This document shows positions 1 through 9,573 of a DNA stretch of 64,000 nucleotides, one piece after another; within the stretch, counting starts at the first letter, position 1, and each line of letters opens with the position of its first letter. The translations under genes and the position numbers were made by a program. The notes under the pieces are model-generated. The model had not been told where the DNA came from. It searched no databases and saw only the letters and a program-made list of their open reading frames with translations. This stretch comes from Akkermansiaceae bacterium (GTDB taxonomy: Bacteria > Verrucomicrobiota > Verrucomicrobiia > Verrucomicrobiales > Akkermansiaceae): assembly GCA_905182405.1 (NCBI GenBank), contig CAJJBQ010000002.1, positions 1,908,483-1,972,482 on the forward strand, in the 5' to 3' direction.

Positions 1-2
1 AT

Positions 3-2021
3 CAGCGCATACTCAATGAAGCTCTGCGAAAAGACCTCCCTCTTCTTGATCGACTCAAGTTCCTCGCCATCACCGACTCGAATCTCGATGAATTCTTCCA
101 AGTAAGACTAGGCGGCCTCCATACCCTTCATCACAGCGACCCGGATTTCCGGGATGAACACGGCGACAAATTTTCCGAGCAAATCTGCGCCATCGAAATG
201 CGGACCCGCCAATTTGCCAAAAAGCAGGCAAAGGTGATGCGACGTGAACTCCTCCCCCAGCTCAAGGAAGAAGGACTCGGGCGGAAGAAAATCAAAGATC
301 TCACCGAGGACGAATATGCCACCGCCAAAGATTACTTTTCTGTCTCAGTCGCACCGTTGCTTAATCCGATGGCGCTCGAAGGCAGCGCTTCTAGGGAACT
401 GGTCCCTTCCCTGCAAGTTTGCGTCGCCCTGAGAGCCCTCTCAGAGGAAAGCAATCAGTCTCGCGTAGTAATCATCCCTCTCCCACAGAATCTCCCCCGC
501 CTCATCAAACTTTTCGACGACACCTTTATCCTCCTCGAAGATCTCATCACCCACTTCTGCACGCCTCTGTTTCCGGACGAAACTCTCTCCGAACTGACTT
601 ATTTCCGCCTGACGCGAAACACCGACATTCCCGCAAATGAAGACAGCGTCGAGGACTTTGCCGAGGAAATCCGTCAGGTCATCAGCGACCGAACTCAATC
701 GTTCCCCGTCCGACTACAGCTCAATAAAGACACTCGTTTGGTGAAGGAATTGATCACACTTCTCGGAGTCGAGATCCCTCGCGTCCATCTCAGCAAAGCA
801 CCTCTAGCTCTTACCGATTTCTTTGGTCATGCGCTCACCCCTGCCTACCCACACCTCCGTTCTCCGGTCGCCCAAGTAGCCGACTCCCCACATCTCGATC
901 CGAATCGCACCGTAATCGAGACTCTGCAAGATCGAGACCTCATCCTGATTCATCCCTATCAGCACTATCGTCCCGTCCTCAGCTTTCTTAGAGAAGCCGC
1001 AGCCGATCCAAACGTCCTCGAAATCAAGCAGACCCTTTACCGGACCGCCAAGAATTCACAGATTGTCGATTCCTTAATCCTGGCAGCCAAATCTGGCAAA
1101 AAAGTCACCGTCGTCGTCGAGCTCAAGGCCCGCTTTGATGAAGCCCACAACCTCGAACAGGCAGAGGCCCTTCGCTGGGCAGGAGTCCAGGTGATCTACG
1201 GAGTAAAGGGCCTTAAAACCCACTCCAAGCTCGCCCTCGTAGTCCGCCAGGAAGGCGACACCCTTCGCCGCTACGTCCACATTGGCACTGGCAATTACAA
1301 CGAGATCACTTCGCAGTTTTACACCGACGTTTCCATCATGACGGCCCGACCCGACGTCGGTCGCGATGCCGCTCTTTTCTTCGATTCCATCTCTGGAAAA
1401 ACCAAGTTCACGGGATTCGAAACCCTCATTCCCGCGCCCACTAAGTTAAAGCGCAAAATCATCAAGCTGATCGATTACGAGACCAAGAAAGCGCTCAAAG
1501 GAAAAGAAGCGAAGATCCGCGCCAAGATGAATTCGCTGGAAGATCGGAATGTCATCAACGCGCTCTACCGCGCGGCCGATGCCGGAGTCGATATTCAGCT
1601 CAATGTCAGAGGCATTTGCTGTCTCAAGCCTAGAAAAAATATCGAGGTCATCTCGATCATTGACCAGTACCTCGAGCACATGCGCATCCTCACCTTCCAT
1701 CATGGTGGGAAACAGCGCGTCTTCATCAGCTCGGCGGACTGGATGAAACGCAACCTCAATAAGCGGGTCGAAATCATGCTCCCCGTCACCGACGCTCATT
1801 CCAAGAGCGTCCTCCTGACCGTTCTGGATGCCTGCTTCCGCGACAACCAGAATGCCTCACACATTCTACCAGATGGATCATCCGAGCGAATCCAGCCGAA
1901 AGAGGGGGAAAATCCTTTGCGAATGCAGGCCTGGCTCACCGAGTTCTTCACTCAAAAAACGGAAGCGGAACAGGAAGAAATTGCCCTTCAACTCGTGCCC
2001 CATCTTCCGAAGGAGGAATAG
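3..2021 (+). CDS. ppk: Polyphosphate kinase 1, 5' end outside window
   Basis: Transfers the gamma-phosphate of ATP reversibly onto polyphosphate. The reading frame is open from base 3, and the first residues visible (a PLLDRLKF-like run, then SNLDEFFQVRLGGL) match the PPK1 N-domain, so only a few tens of residues are missing. The phosphorylated-histidine region GLKTHSKLAL is seen with its His at 1221-1223. The second conserved His lies in YLEHMRI (1677-1679), followed by the FISSADWM motif that is strongly conserved in PPK1. About 672 residues are present against a usual 690-720. The frame ends in TAG 56 bp before a DUF1080 gene on the same strand; the functions look unrelated. An internal ATG at 198 is not the start, because homology continues upstream of it. 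Confidence 0.95.
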   Translation, partial: QRILNEALRKDLPLLDRLKFLAITDSNLDEFFQVRLGGLHTLHHSDPDFRDEHGDKFSEQICAIEMRTRQFAKKQAKVMRRELLPQLKEEGLGRKKIKDLTEDEYATAKDYFSVSVAPLLNPMALEGSASRELVPSLQVCVALRALSEESNQSRVVIIPLPQNLPRLIKLFDDTFILLEDLITHFCTPLFPDETLSELTYFRLTRNTDIPANEDSVEDFAEEIRQVISDRTQSFPVRLQLNKDTRLVKELITLLGVEIPRVHLSKAPLALTDFFGHALTPAYPHLRSPVAQVADSPHLDPNRTVIETLQDRDLILIHPYQHYRPVLSFLREAAADPNVLEIKQTLYRTAKNSQIVDSLILAAKSGKKVTVVVELKARFDEAHNLEQAEALRWAGVQVIYGVKGLKTHSKLALVVRQEGDTLRRYVHIGTGNYNEITSQFYTDVSIMTARPDVGRDAALFFDSISGKTKFTGFETLIPAPTKLKRKIIKLIDYETKKALKGKEAKIRAKMNSLEDRNVINALYRAADAGVDIQLNVRGICCLKPRKNIEVISIIDQYLEHMRILTFHHGGKQRVFISSADWMKRNLNKRVEIMLPVTDAHSKSVLLTVLDACFRDNQNASHILPDGSSERIQPKEGENPLRMQAWLTEFFTQKTEAEQEEIALQLVPHLPKEE

Positions 2022-2077
2022 CTCGAATGAGCACTTTGCGATTGTCCCGCCCGCAATCTGCTCTATCATAACCTTCC

Positions 2078-2830
2078 GTGATAAAATTATTGGTATTTAG
2101 TCTCCTCCTTCCCTTCAGCCTCCTACACGCAGACCACCACGGCGAAAAAAAGGAAGCCCCTGCCGAAAAGTGGATCCCCCTTTTCAACGGAAAGGACCTT
2201 GAAGGCTGGACTCCCAAGTTCTCCGGCTCCGACCTCGGCCTGAACTACAAGGACACCTTTCAGGTCAAAGAGGGCCTCCTCACCATCAACTACTCGCAAT
2301 GGGAAAAATTCGCCGGTGAGTTTGGTCACCTCTACTACAAGACCCCCTACTCTCACTACAAAATCCGTTCCACCTACCGCTTCATAGGCAAGCAGGTCAA
2401 TGGCGGACCCGGCTGGGCCAATCGCAACAACGGCTTCATGCTCCACTGCCAGGATCCTAAAACGATCAAGAAAGATCAGGACTTCCCCAATTCCGTCGAA
2501 GTCCAACTCCTTGGCGGCCTCGGAAAAGGAGAACGCGGCACCCTCAATATCTGCACCCCCGGCACCCAACTTCACTGGGACGGCAAGCTCACCAAAAGAC
2601 ACGTCATCAACACCGGTGGACCCACCACCCACGGCGATGAATGGGTCACCGTCGAAATCGAAGTCCGCGGCGATAAGTTCAAGCACATCGCCAATGGCAA
2701 GACTGTCTGTGAATACGATAACATCCAACTCGACGACGGCTCACCACTCACCTCCGGCTACATCTCGATCCAAGCCGAAACCGCTCCCATTCAGTTCAAG
2801 TCCATCGAACTCCTCCCGATAATAGAATAG
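2078..2830 (+). CDS. Secreted DUF1080 (3-keto-disaccharide hydrolase-like) protein
   Basis: Starts at GTG 2078; the first 18 or so residues (MIKLLVFSLLLPFSLLHA) form a clean signal peptide. The mature part opens with WIPLFNGKDLEGW, the signature start of DUF1080, and the middle holds the WANRNNGFMLHCQDP segment typical of the family. DUF1080 is a laminin-G-like beta-sandwich; some members hydrolyse 3-keto-glycosides, so a role in sugar breakdown outside the cytoplasm is plausible but not shown here. It is the first gene of a DUF1080 / cytochrome-DUF1549-DUF1553 / DUF1501 triad, with 42 bp to the next start. Length (250 aa) is usual. Confidence 0.9.
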   Translation: MIKLLVFSLLLPFSLLHADHHGEKKEAPAEKWIPLFNGKDLEGWTPKFSGSDLGLNYKDTFQVKEGLLTINYSQWEKFAGEFGHLYYKTPYSHYKIRSTYRFIGKQVNGGPGWANRNNGFMLHCQDPKTIKKDQDFPNSVEVQLLGGLGKGERGTLNICTPGTQLHWDGKLTKRHVINTGGPTTHGDEWVTVEIEVRGDKFKHIANGKTVCEYDNIQLDDGSPLTSGYISIQAETAPIQFKSIELLPIIE

Positions 2831-2872
2831 GTGAAAGAAGACCAATCTTGTTTCGTATCGACCCCACACGAA

Positions 2873-5800
2873 ATGAGCTTCAGTTTTTCAAAAATCCCAA
2901 CGCTCCTCCTTGCAGCCTTCATCGGCAGCATCGGGAGCGTCTTTGCTGCCAAGGATTCGGAAGAACTCTCCTTCTCGAAAGACATCCGCCCCATCCTCTC
3001 CGCCAACTGCTTCAAATGCCACGGCCCCGATGACGGCAAGGGTGAAAACGGCAAGCCCATGCGCAAAGCCGGCCTCCGTCTCGACATCTCCGACAACCAA
3101 GATTGGGACGAAGTCGTCGCCCGCATCGCCTCCCACGACCCTGATGAAGTCATGCCTCCCCCCGAGGCCAACAAGACCCTCACGCCCGTCCAAATCTCCC
3201 TCCTCAAAAAGTGGATTGCTCAAGGCGCGAAGCACGAAAAACATTGGGCCTTCGTCCTGCCCAAAAAATCTTCCGTCCCCGCCGACATCCACCCCGTTGA
3301 TCACCTCATAAAAGACGACCTCGCTGACAAGGCCGATCCCTTCACCCTCATCCGCCGCGTCCACCTCGACCTCATCGGCCTTCCTCCTTCCATCGAAGTT
3401 GCCGACCAATTCGCCGCTAACCCAACTCCCGAGGCCTTCGCTGTCGTCGTCGACGACCTCCTGAAATCTCCTCGCTACGGCGAGCGCTGGGCCCGCCGCT
3501 GGCTCGACCTCGCCCGCTACGCCGATACCAACGGCTACGAAAAAGACCGCGACCGCTCCATCTGGCCCTACCGCGACTACGTCATCAAATCGCTCAACGC
3601 CGATAAAGGATTCGATCAATTCACCATCGAGCAACTCGCCGGCGACATGCTTCCCAATGCCACTCCGGAACAGATCACCGCCACCGGATTCCATCGCAAC
3701 ACCATGCTCAATGAAGAAGGCGGCATCGACCCCCTCGAGTTCCGCTTCCACTCCATGACCGACCGCGTCGCCACCACCGGCACCACCTGGCTCGGGCTCA
3801 CCACCGGCTGCGCCCAGTGCCACACCCATAAATACGACCCCATCACCCACCACGACTACTTCGGCCTCATGGCCTACTTCGATAACACTATCGAGCCCGA
3901 CTACCACATCCCCGACCCCTCCCTTGCCGACCGCCAAAAAGCCAACCTCGCCCAGGCCGAAAAACTCCTCGCCGAACTTCCCTCCAAATGGCCAGCCTCC
4001 TCCGGCAAGCTCACCTTCACTCCCCAGACTCTTCAAAAAGTCACCGCCACTTCCACCGTCGAAGTTAAAGGCACCACCGCCCACCTCACCGGACCCGCCC
4101 CTGACAAAGACACCTACACCGCCACCTTCGAAACAACTTCCAAAAATATCACCGCCCTCCGCCTCGACACCCTCGCACTCGATGGAAAAGGACCCGGCCG
4201 CACCGAGCACGGCAACTTCGTCCTCACCGGGATCGAAGTCACCGCCGCCCCCCTCGACAACTCTGCTCCCGCGCAAAAAGTCACTCTCATCAATCCCACT
4301 GCCTCCATCGAGCAACCCGAATTCCCCATCGCCAACTCCCTCGATGGAAACCCTGCCACCGGCTGGGCCATCCACACTCCAGAGAAACCTCTCCACCAAA
4401 ATCACCACGCCAATTTCTTCTTCAGCGCCCCCCTCAACCACCCCTCCGGCACCACCTTCACCGTTACTCTCCATCAGAACCACGGCACAGCCCACAGTAT
4501 CGCCAACTTCCAACTCTCCCTCGCAAGCGCCCTCCCAACCCCCGAGCCTCCGGAGCAGCAGCTTCAAAAATCCTACCAAACCTGGCTCGCCACCCAACAA
4601 CCCCACCTCGTCCCTTGGAAAACCCTCACCCCCTCCAAGCTCGAAGCCACCACTCCCTATCTCACTCCTGAAGAGAACGGTATCATCTTCGTCGCCGGTG
4701 ACATCTCAAAACACGACATCATCACCCTCGAATTCCCCCCTTCCGATCAGCCCATCCACTCCCTTCGCCTCGAAGCCCTCCCCGACGACCGTCTCCCCGC
4801 AGGCGGCCCCGGCATGACTTACTACGAAGGCCGAAAGGGCGACTTCTTCCTCTCCGAATTCCAAGTCACCACCGAAAAACAACTCTCCTTCTCCGGCTCA
4901 TCCGAAACCGTCTTCGGTGCCCAATTCGGCTCAGGGAATGCAAAAGCCTCCGCCGCCATCGATGGCGACATCCAATCCGGCTGGTCCCTCAAAGGCCACA
5001 TCGGGCAAAAGGCCATCGCCGCCTTTAATCTCGCCGACCCCATCCCGCCCAACACCGCCTTCAAAGTCACGATGCATTTCGGACGCCACTTCGCCTCCAC
5101 CCTGGGCAAGTTCCGTATCAGCTCATCGCCCGCACCAAACATCCAAGCCATCGCCCATACCGGAACCTTCCAGGACTTCCTCCTCCAAGCCCCTGAACTC
5201 AAAGCCCACGCCGACAAAATCCGCGCCCTCCAGAATCCCCTCAAAGGCACCGCCACCCTCGTCATGCAGGAGCGCCCCGCTAGCCACACCCGCCCCACTC
5301 ACCTCCGCCACCGTGGCGAATACACCCAGCCCAAGGAAGTCGTCAAACCACGCCTTCCCTTCGCAATCTACCCTCAGGAAAAACCCTTCCCAAAAGACCG
5401 CCTTGGTTTAGCCAAATGGCTCGTCTCTCGTGAAAATCCTCTCACCGCTCGCGTCATCGTCAACCGCCACTGGGCCGCCTTCTTCGGCGAAGGCATCGTC
5501 TCCAGCCTCGATGACTTCGGCATGCAAGGCCAGCTCCCCACCAACCCCGAGCTCCTCGACCACCTCGCACTCACCTTCATCGAAAACGGCTGGTCCCTCA
5601 AAAAACTCCACCGCCTCATCGTCACCTCGCAGGCCTACCAACAGGATTCCAAAATTGAATCACAGACCTCGAAACAATTCACCCGACAGCGTCTCGAGGC
5701 CGAAGTCATCCGCGACGCCGCCCTCCACGCCTCCGGCCTCCTCTCCAAGAAAATGTTCGGCCCACCCGTCCGCCCCCCTCAACCCACCGGCATCTCACAG

Positions 5801-6211
5801 ATCGCCTACGGAAGCCCAAAGTGGAACGCCAGCGAAGGCCAAGATCGCTTCCGCCGAACCCTCTACACCTACCAAAAGCGCACCGCACCCTTCGCCTTCC
5901 TCACCACCTTCGACGCCTCCTCCGGCGAAGCCTGCCTCGCAAAACGCGACCGCTCCAACACCCCCCTCCAGGCCCTCACCCTCATGAACGACCCCATGTT
6001 CATCGAGATCGCCACCCACTACGGTCAACTCCTCGAAAAAACCGAAGATACTATCGAAGAAAAAATCACCCTCGCCTTCCGCCACCTCCTCACCCGCCCA
6101 CCGACCGCAGACGAAGTACGACTTCTCTCCGAATTCCACCAAAAACACAAATCCTTCCAAGCCCTGGCCCGCGCCCTCCTCTCCCTGGACGAATCCGTCA
6201 ATAAGAATTAG
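2873..6211 (+). CDS. Planctomycete cytochrome C / DUF1549 / DUF1553 protein with discoidin-like inserts
   Basis: I place the start at ATG 2873, because it opens a signal peptide (MSFSFSKIPTLLLAAFIGS...). An in-frame GTG at 2831 would add 14 residues ahead of it. Domains in order: planctomycete cytochrome C with heme motif CFKCH (residues 46-50), and DUF1549 (about 120-330) with the second CxxCH, CAQCHTHKYDP, at residues 313-317. Two F5/8 type C (discoidin)-like beta modules follow between about 370 and 770, then DUF1553 (about 850-1090) with the NPLTARVIVNRHW and ERSNTPLQAL-like (here DRSNTPLQAL) motifs. The protein is larger (1112 aa) than its three paralogues because of the inserts. The family is secreted and thought to bind heme; its reaction is unknown. 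It lies 25 bp upstream of DUF1501, almost certainly in one transcript. Confidence 0.92.
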   Translation: MSFSFSKIPTLLLAAFIGSIGSVFAAKDSEELSFSKDIRPILSANCFKCHGPDDGKGENGKPMRKAGLRLDISDNQDWDEVVARIASHDPDEVMPPPEANKTLTPVQISLLKKWIAQGAKHEKHWAFVLPKKSSVPADIHPVDHLIKDDLADKADPFTLIRRVHLDLIGLPPSIEVADQFAANPTPEAFAVVVDDLLKSPRYGERWARRWLDLARYADTNGYEKDRDRSIWPYRDYVIKSLNADKGFDQFTIEQLAGDMLPNATPEQITATGFHRNTMLNEEGGIDPLEFRFHSMTDRVATTGTTWLGLTTGCAQCHTHKYDPITHHDYFGLMAYFDNTIEPDYHIPDPSLADRQKANLAQAEKLLAELPSKWPASSGKLTFTPQTLQKVTATSTVEVKGTTAHLTGPAPDKDTYTATFETTSKNITALRLDTLALDGKGPGRTEHGNFVLTGIEVTAAPLDNSAPAQKVTLINPTASIEQPEFPIANSLDGNPATGWAIHTPEKPLHQNHHANFFFSAPLNHPSGTTFTVTLHQNHGTAHSIANFQLSLASALPTPEPPEQQLQKSYQTWLATQQPHLVPWKTLTPSKLEATTPYLTPEENGIIFVAGDISKHDIITLEFPPSDQPIHSLRLEALPDDRLPAGGPGMTYYEGRKGDFFLSEFQVTTEKQLSFSGSSETVFGAQFGSGNAKASAAIDGDIQSGWSLKGHIGQKAIAAFNLADPIPPNTAFKVTMHFGRHFASTLGKFRISSSPAPNIQAIAHTGTFQDFLLQAPELKAHADKIRALQNPLKGTATLVMQERPASHTRPTHLRHRGEYTQPKEVVKPRLPFAIYPQEKPFPKDRLGLAKWLVSRENPLTARVIVNRHWAAFFGEGIVSSLDDFGMQGQLPTNPELLDHLALTFIENGWSLKKLHRLIVTSQAYQQDSKIESQTSKQFTRQRLEAEVIRDAALHASGLLSKKMFGPPVRPPQPTGISQIAYGSPKWNASEGQDRFRRTLYTYQKRTAPFAFLTTFDASSGEACLAKRDRSNTPLQALTLMNDPMFIEIATHYGQLLEKTEDTIEEKITLAFRHLLTRPPTADEVRLLSEFHQKHKSFQALARALLSLDESVNKN

Positions 6212-6236
6212 CCCCTCCACCCACCCGCAGTCCACC

Positions 6237-7679
6237 ATGCAAACCCCGACCCACCCCCCTTCGATGTTCGACGTTGAACCCTCAATATTGAGCCTTCGAA
6301 GTCGCCGCTACTTCCTCAACGAATGCGGCCTCGGCCTCGGAAAAATCGCCGCCGCCTCCCTCCTCACCAACAACCTCGTCGGCCGCTCCCTTTCTCCAAA
6401 ACCTTCCCCGATCAGGCCCAAAGCCAAGGCCGTCATCCATCTCTTCATGGCCGGTGCCCCAAGTCAGCTCGAACTCTTCGACCCCAAACCCGAACTCACC
6501 AAGCACGAAGGCTCCCCCCTTCCCAAGTCCATCATCGGCGACCAGCGCTACGCCTTCATCCAGCCCGACGCCGCCGTCATGGGCCCCCAATTCGAATTCA
6601 AGCAATACGGCGAAACCCAAGCCACCCTCGGCTCTCCCCTCGCCCCCCTCGGGGCCGTTGCCGACGACCTCTGCATCGTTAAATCCTGCACCACCGACCA
6701 ATTCAACCACGCCCCCGCCCAGCTCTTCCTCAATTCCGGCTTCTCCCAACCCGGCCGCCCCTGCCTCGGCTCCTGGACCCTTTACGGCCTCGGCTCCGAG
6801 ACCGATAACCTCCCCGCCTTCGTCGTCATGTCCACCGGCGGCGGCCTCTCCGGCGGCTCCGCCCTCTGGTCCTCCGGCTTCCTCCCCACCACCTACACCG
6901 GCGTCCAGTTCCGGAAAGGAAAAGACCCTATCCTAAACGTCGGCACCCCCGAGCGGTTCTCCCCCGAACTCCAATCCGACACCTTTGACCTCGTCAACAA
7001 GCTTAACGCCCAGCGCCTCGCAACCATCAACGACCAGGAAATTGCCACCCGCATGGCTTCCTACGAAATGGCCGCCCGCCTCCAATCCTCCGCCCCCGAG
7101 CTCATGGACCTCAAGTCCGAGTCCGACGAAACGATCAACCTCTACGGCTGCGACCGCGACAAGCAGTCCTTCGCCCGCGCCTGCCTCCTCGCCCGCCGTA
7201 TGGTCCAGCGTGGTGTCCGCTTCATCAACATCTACCACAGCGGCTGGGACGCCCACTCCAACGTCAAAGGCTCCACCGAAAGCAAATGCGCCCAGACCGC
7301 CCAAGCCACCGCTGCCCTCATTCAGGATTTAAAACGACACGGCCTCCTCGATGAAACCCTTGTCGTATGGGGCGGCGAATTCGGCCGCACCCCCATGGTC
7401 GAAACCAACCCCTCCCTGGGCCGTAAAGCCGGCCGCGACCATCACCCCCAAGCTTTCACCACCCTAATGGCCGGCGGCGGCAGCAAACCCGGCACCTACG
7501 GCGAAACCGACGACTTTGGCTTCCACATCACCAAGGACAAAGTCCACGTCCACGACCTCCAAGCCACCATTCTCCACCTTCTAGGCTTCGACCACGAACG
7601 ACTCACCTACCACCACGCCGGCCGCGACTTCCGCCTCACCGACGTCCACGGCCACGTCATTCACGACCTCCTTGCCTAA
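6237..7679 (+). CDS. DUF1501 family protein, Tat-exported
   Basis: 480 aa from ATG 6237; an ATG at 6264 would give a shorter leader and cannot be excluded. The leader carries a twin-arginine-like SRRYFLNECG motif followed by a short hydrophobic run, so export of a folded metalloprotein is likely. Family landmarks are AVIHLFMAGAPSQLELFDPK, VVWGGEFGRTP and GRDHHPQAF. The C terminus has HVHDLQATILHLLGFDHE and GRDFRLTDVHGHVI, as in all three DUF1501 proteins here. DUF1501 is related to the alkaline phosphatase/sulfatase superfamily, so a hydrolytic, metal-dependent activity is a reasonable guess. Its partner is the cytochrome/DUF1553 protein encoded directly upstream. Confidence 0.92.
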   Translation: MQTPTHPPSMFDVEPSILSLRSRRYFLNECGLGLGKIAAASLLTNNLVGRSLSPKPSPIRPKAKAVIHLFMAGAPSQLELFDPKPELTKHEGSPLPKSIIGDQRYAFIQPDAAVMGPQFEFKQYGETQATLGSPLAPLGAVADDLCIVKSCTTDQFNHAPAQLFLNSGFSQPGRPCLGSWTLYGLGSETDNLPAFVVMSTGGGLSGGSALWSSGFLPTTYTGVQFRKGKDPILNVGTPERFSPELQSDTFDLVNKLNAQRLATINDQEIATRMASYEMAARLQSSAPELMDLKSESDETINLYGCDRDKQSFARACLLARRMVQRGVRFINIYHSGWDAHSNVKGSTESKCAQTAQATAALIQDLKRHGLLDETLVVWGGEFGRTPMVETNPSLGRKAGRDHHPQAFTTLMAGGGSKPGTYGETDDFGFHITKDKVHVHDLQATILHLLGFDHERLTYHHAGRDFRLTDVHGHVIHDLLA

Positions 7680-7791
7680 AAGAAAATAGGGTCGAGCAGC
7701 CCCACCATCACTTGCTGGATCAATCGATCACTCTCGGCGGCTTGCGCTTCACTACGCCTTGTCATTCTTCCCGGCAATTTTATTTCATATT

Positions 7792-7821
7792 ATACCAAGT
7801 AGTGTTTCAAAAGAGACGAAT
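7792..7821 (+). repeat. Dispersed 30-bp repeat, copy 1 (CCAAGTAGTG element)
   Basis: Thirty consecutive bases beginning ATACCAAGTAGTGTTTC are identical to 29125-29154, 21 kb away. Both copies are intergenic and on the same strand. Both go on for a few bases as an ATRCCRGAG-like sequence and have TCATCGCCCA further downstream (20 bp after copy 1, 87 bp after copy 2). It could be the conserved core of a larger decayed element. Confidence 0.85.
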
Positions 7822-7898
7822 ACCAGAGGGGTATTACGAGTCATCGCCCATGCTGGGCGCACGAGTCGCGGCGCCCCCGCCGCTCAGCCACGCGCGTT

Positions 7899-7930
7899 GT
7901 CCGCCGTAGCCCGAAGGACGCAGGAGGAAG
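7899..7930 (+). repeat. TCCGCCGTAGC-type imperfect palindrome, copy 1
   Basis: The stretch opens TCCGCCGTAGCCCGAAG and closes with AGGAGGA, so the ends can pair (TCCGCC with a GGMGGA-like tail). Related stretches are at 31256-31284 and 62020-62050, all intergenic. The layout is that of a small dispersed hairpin repeat. Confidence 0.6.
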
Positions 7931-8056
7931 CTCCCACAACTATTCACATCAATCCGCGGATAATCTCCTCATCCCACTCGCTTTGCCAAAAAGTCACAGC
8001 GACATTAAGTTGGTGCGCGACTCCCATGACCTTTTGGACAAGAGTTCTTCCACCCC

Positions 8057-9385
8057 ATGTTCCGCCAGCTGACAATCCCCTCCTTGCTTAAAGAGGGCAA
8101 AAAAACCGCTGTCCTCGCGGTGCCGTTGGTCATTGGGCAAGTCAGCCAAATGCTCATGATTGTAGCGGATACTGTCATGGTCGGAAATGTTGGCGTCACT
8201 GAACTCGCGGCCCTCTCTTTCGCTAATGCCGTTTTTGCCATTCCCTTCGTCTTCGGCATCGGACTCATCACCAGCATCTCCGTCCTCAGCTCCGGCGCGG
8301 CAGGAAGAAAAGACGAAGCCGCAGCACGCGCCACCTGCCGTAATGGCTTCTACCTCGCCCTCGCTTCCGGCCTCGCGCTCTTCCTCCTTTCAGCCTTCCT
8401 CATCCCCTTTCTCTCCTTCTTCGGACAGCCCGCCAATGTCACGGCAGCCGCGCCCCCCTACCTCTTTCTTATTCTCATTTCCCTCGTCCCGGCCCTAGGG
8501 TCGATGGGCCTAAAAAATCACGGCGATTCTCTCGACCATCCCTGGCCTTCTTTCTTCATCTTCCTCGGTGGCGTCCTCCTCAATATCGCACTCAACCAAC
8601 TCTTCATTTTCAACCTCGGCTACGGCTTGGTCGGCGCCGGTTGGGCCACTCTGATTTCACGCATTACCATTCTGGTCGCCATGATGATCTGGCTCGATCG
8701 CTCAAAATCGCTTAAGCAATTCACTCCGAACCGCTGGCTCGCTCGACCTGACTCCGCCACTCTCCGCAAACTCCTCACTCTCGGCATTCCTGCCAGCTTC
8801 CATCTTTTGGCCGAAGTCGGTGCCTTCTCCGCCACGGGTTTTCTCATCGGCTTCTACGGTGAAATCTCCCTCGCCTCTCACCAAATCGCCCTCACTACCG
8901 GAGGCACGCTCTTCATGATTCCTCTCGGCCTCTCCATCGCGCTCACCATGCGCATGGGAAATGCTGCCGGCGCTCAGGAGAAAGAGCGCTATCCTGCCAT
9001 CATCCTCTCCGGATGGATCATCACTCTCCTCTTCGCCACCCTCACCTCCCTCTTCTGTGGCCTTGGAAAAGATTTCATCGCTCCCCTTTACAACGATGAC
9101 CCCGAAGTAATCGCCCTCGCCGCCAAATTTCTTCTCGTGATCGCCGTCTTCCAATTTGTCGACGCCATCCAGGTCGCCTCCGGTGGCATCCTCCGTGGCC
9201 TTGAAGACGTCACCATGCCGGCCTGGACGGCCGTCCTATCATACTGGTTTTTTGGAATCCCCCTCGGCTGGCTCATCGCCACCAAGGGAGACCTCGGCCC
9301 CATCGGAGTCTGGTGGGGCCTCGCCATCGGACTCACCGTTGCCTCCATCATTCTCACCGCTCGCGTCTTCAAAATTGCCCGTTAA
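8057..9385 (+). CDS. MATE family efflux transporter
   Basis: 442 aa inner-membrane protein with about twelve hydrophobic segments in the two-bundle MATE pattern. The N-terminal part has VPLVIGQVSQMLMIVADTVM and VGVTELAALSFANAVF. The second half repeats the theme (SFHLLAEVGAFSATGFLIGF, ASHQIALTTGGTLFMIPLG). The LRGLEDVTMPAW segment near the C terminus is typical of the NorM/DinF-like branch. It should export drugs or metabolites using a Na+ or H+ gradient; the substrate cannot be read from sequence. It stands alone, with no regulator beside it. Confidence 0.93.
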   Translation: MFRQLTIPSLLKEGKKTAVLAVPLVIGQVSQMLMIVADTVMVGNVGVTELAALSFANAVFAIPFVFGIGLITSISVLSSGAAGRKDEAAARATCRNGFYLALASGLALFLLSAFLIPFLSFFGQPANVTAAAPPYLFLILISLVPALGSMGLKNHGDSLDHPWPSFFIFLGGVLLNIALNQLFIFNLGYGLVGAGWATLISRITILVAMMIWLDRSKSLKQFTPNRWLARPDSATLRKLLTLGIPASFHLLAEVGAFSATGFLIGFYGEISLASHQIALTTGGTLFMIPLGLSIALTMRMGNAAGAQEKERYPAIILSGWIITLLFATLTSLFCGLGKDFIAPLYNDDPEVIALAAKFLLVIAVFQFVDAIQVASGGILRGLEDVTMPAWTAVLSYWFFGIPLGWLIATKGDLGPIGVWWGLAIGLTVASIILTARVFKIAR

Positions 9386-9513
9386 AAAAACCACCTCCAT
9401 CTGGCAGGAAAATCCGTGTAATTAATTCTCAATCCGTTAAAATTTTCCTTCGGTTATCTCCATTGTATTTCGGTTGTAATCAAACTCCCAGATCCACCTC
9501 CCAAGAAAAATTC

Positions 9514-9573
9514 CATCCATCCCATCCATCCGTGTTTAAAAATTTCCTCCTCAGTTTAGTCTTTCTCCTCCTC
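9514..9573 (+). repeat. Leader repeat containing a GTG start, copy A
   Basis: About 60 bp nearly the same as 11581-11640 (about eight differences). The core reads CATCCATCCGTGTTTAAAAA here, and the GTG inside it (9532) is the start codon of the first sulfatase. The repeat therefore spans the leader and the first codons of the signal peptide. Confidence 0.8.

Larger units (their letters stand above)
7680..8056. other. Intergenic region with two dispersed repeats
   Basis: 377 bp without a convincing gene. It holds a copy of the CCAAGTAGTG repeat (7792-7821), a small hairpin around GCCCATGCTGGGC (about 7847-7859) and a TCCGCCG-type imperfect palindrome (7899-7930). A frame of 110 codons (7759-8091) overlaps the MATE start and resembles no family, so I treat it as chance. 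No clear promoter for the MATE gene was recognised. Confidence 0.6.

Noticed and set aside
2888..4606. 572-codon minus-strand open frame opposite the cytochrome/DUF1549 gene
   Set aside because: Gly/Val/Glu-rich composition typical of the antisense of C-rich codons; the plus strand has clear domains over the same bases.
7759..8091. 110-codon plus frame between DUF1501 and MATE
   Set aside because: Runs through two dispersed repeats and into the MATE gene in another frame; no family resemblance.
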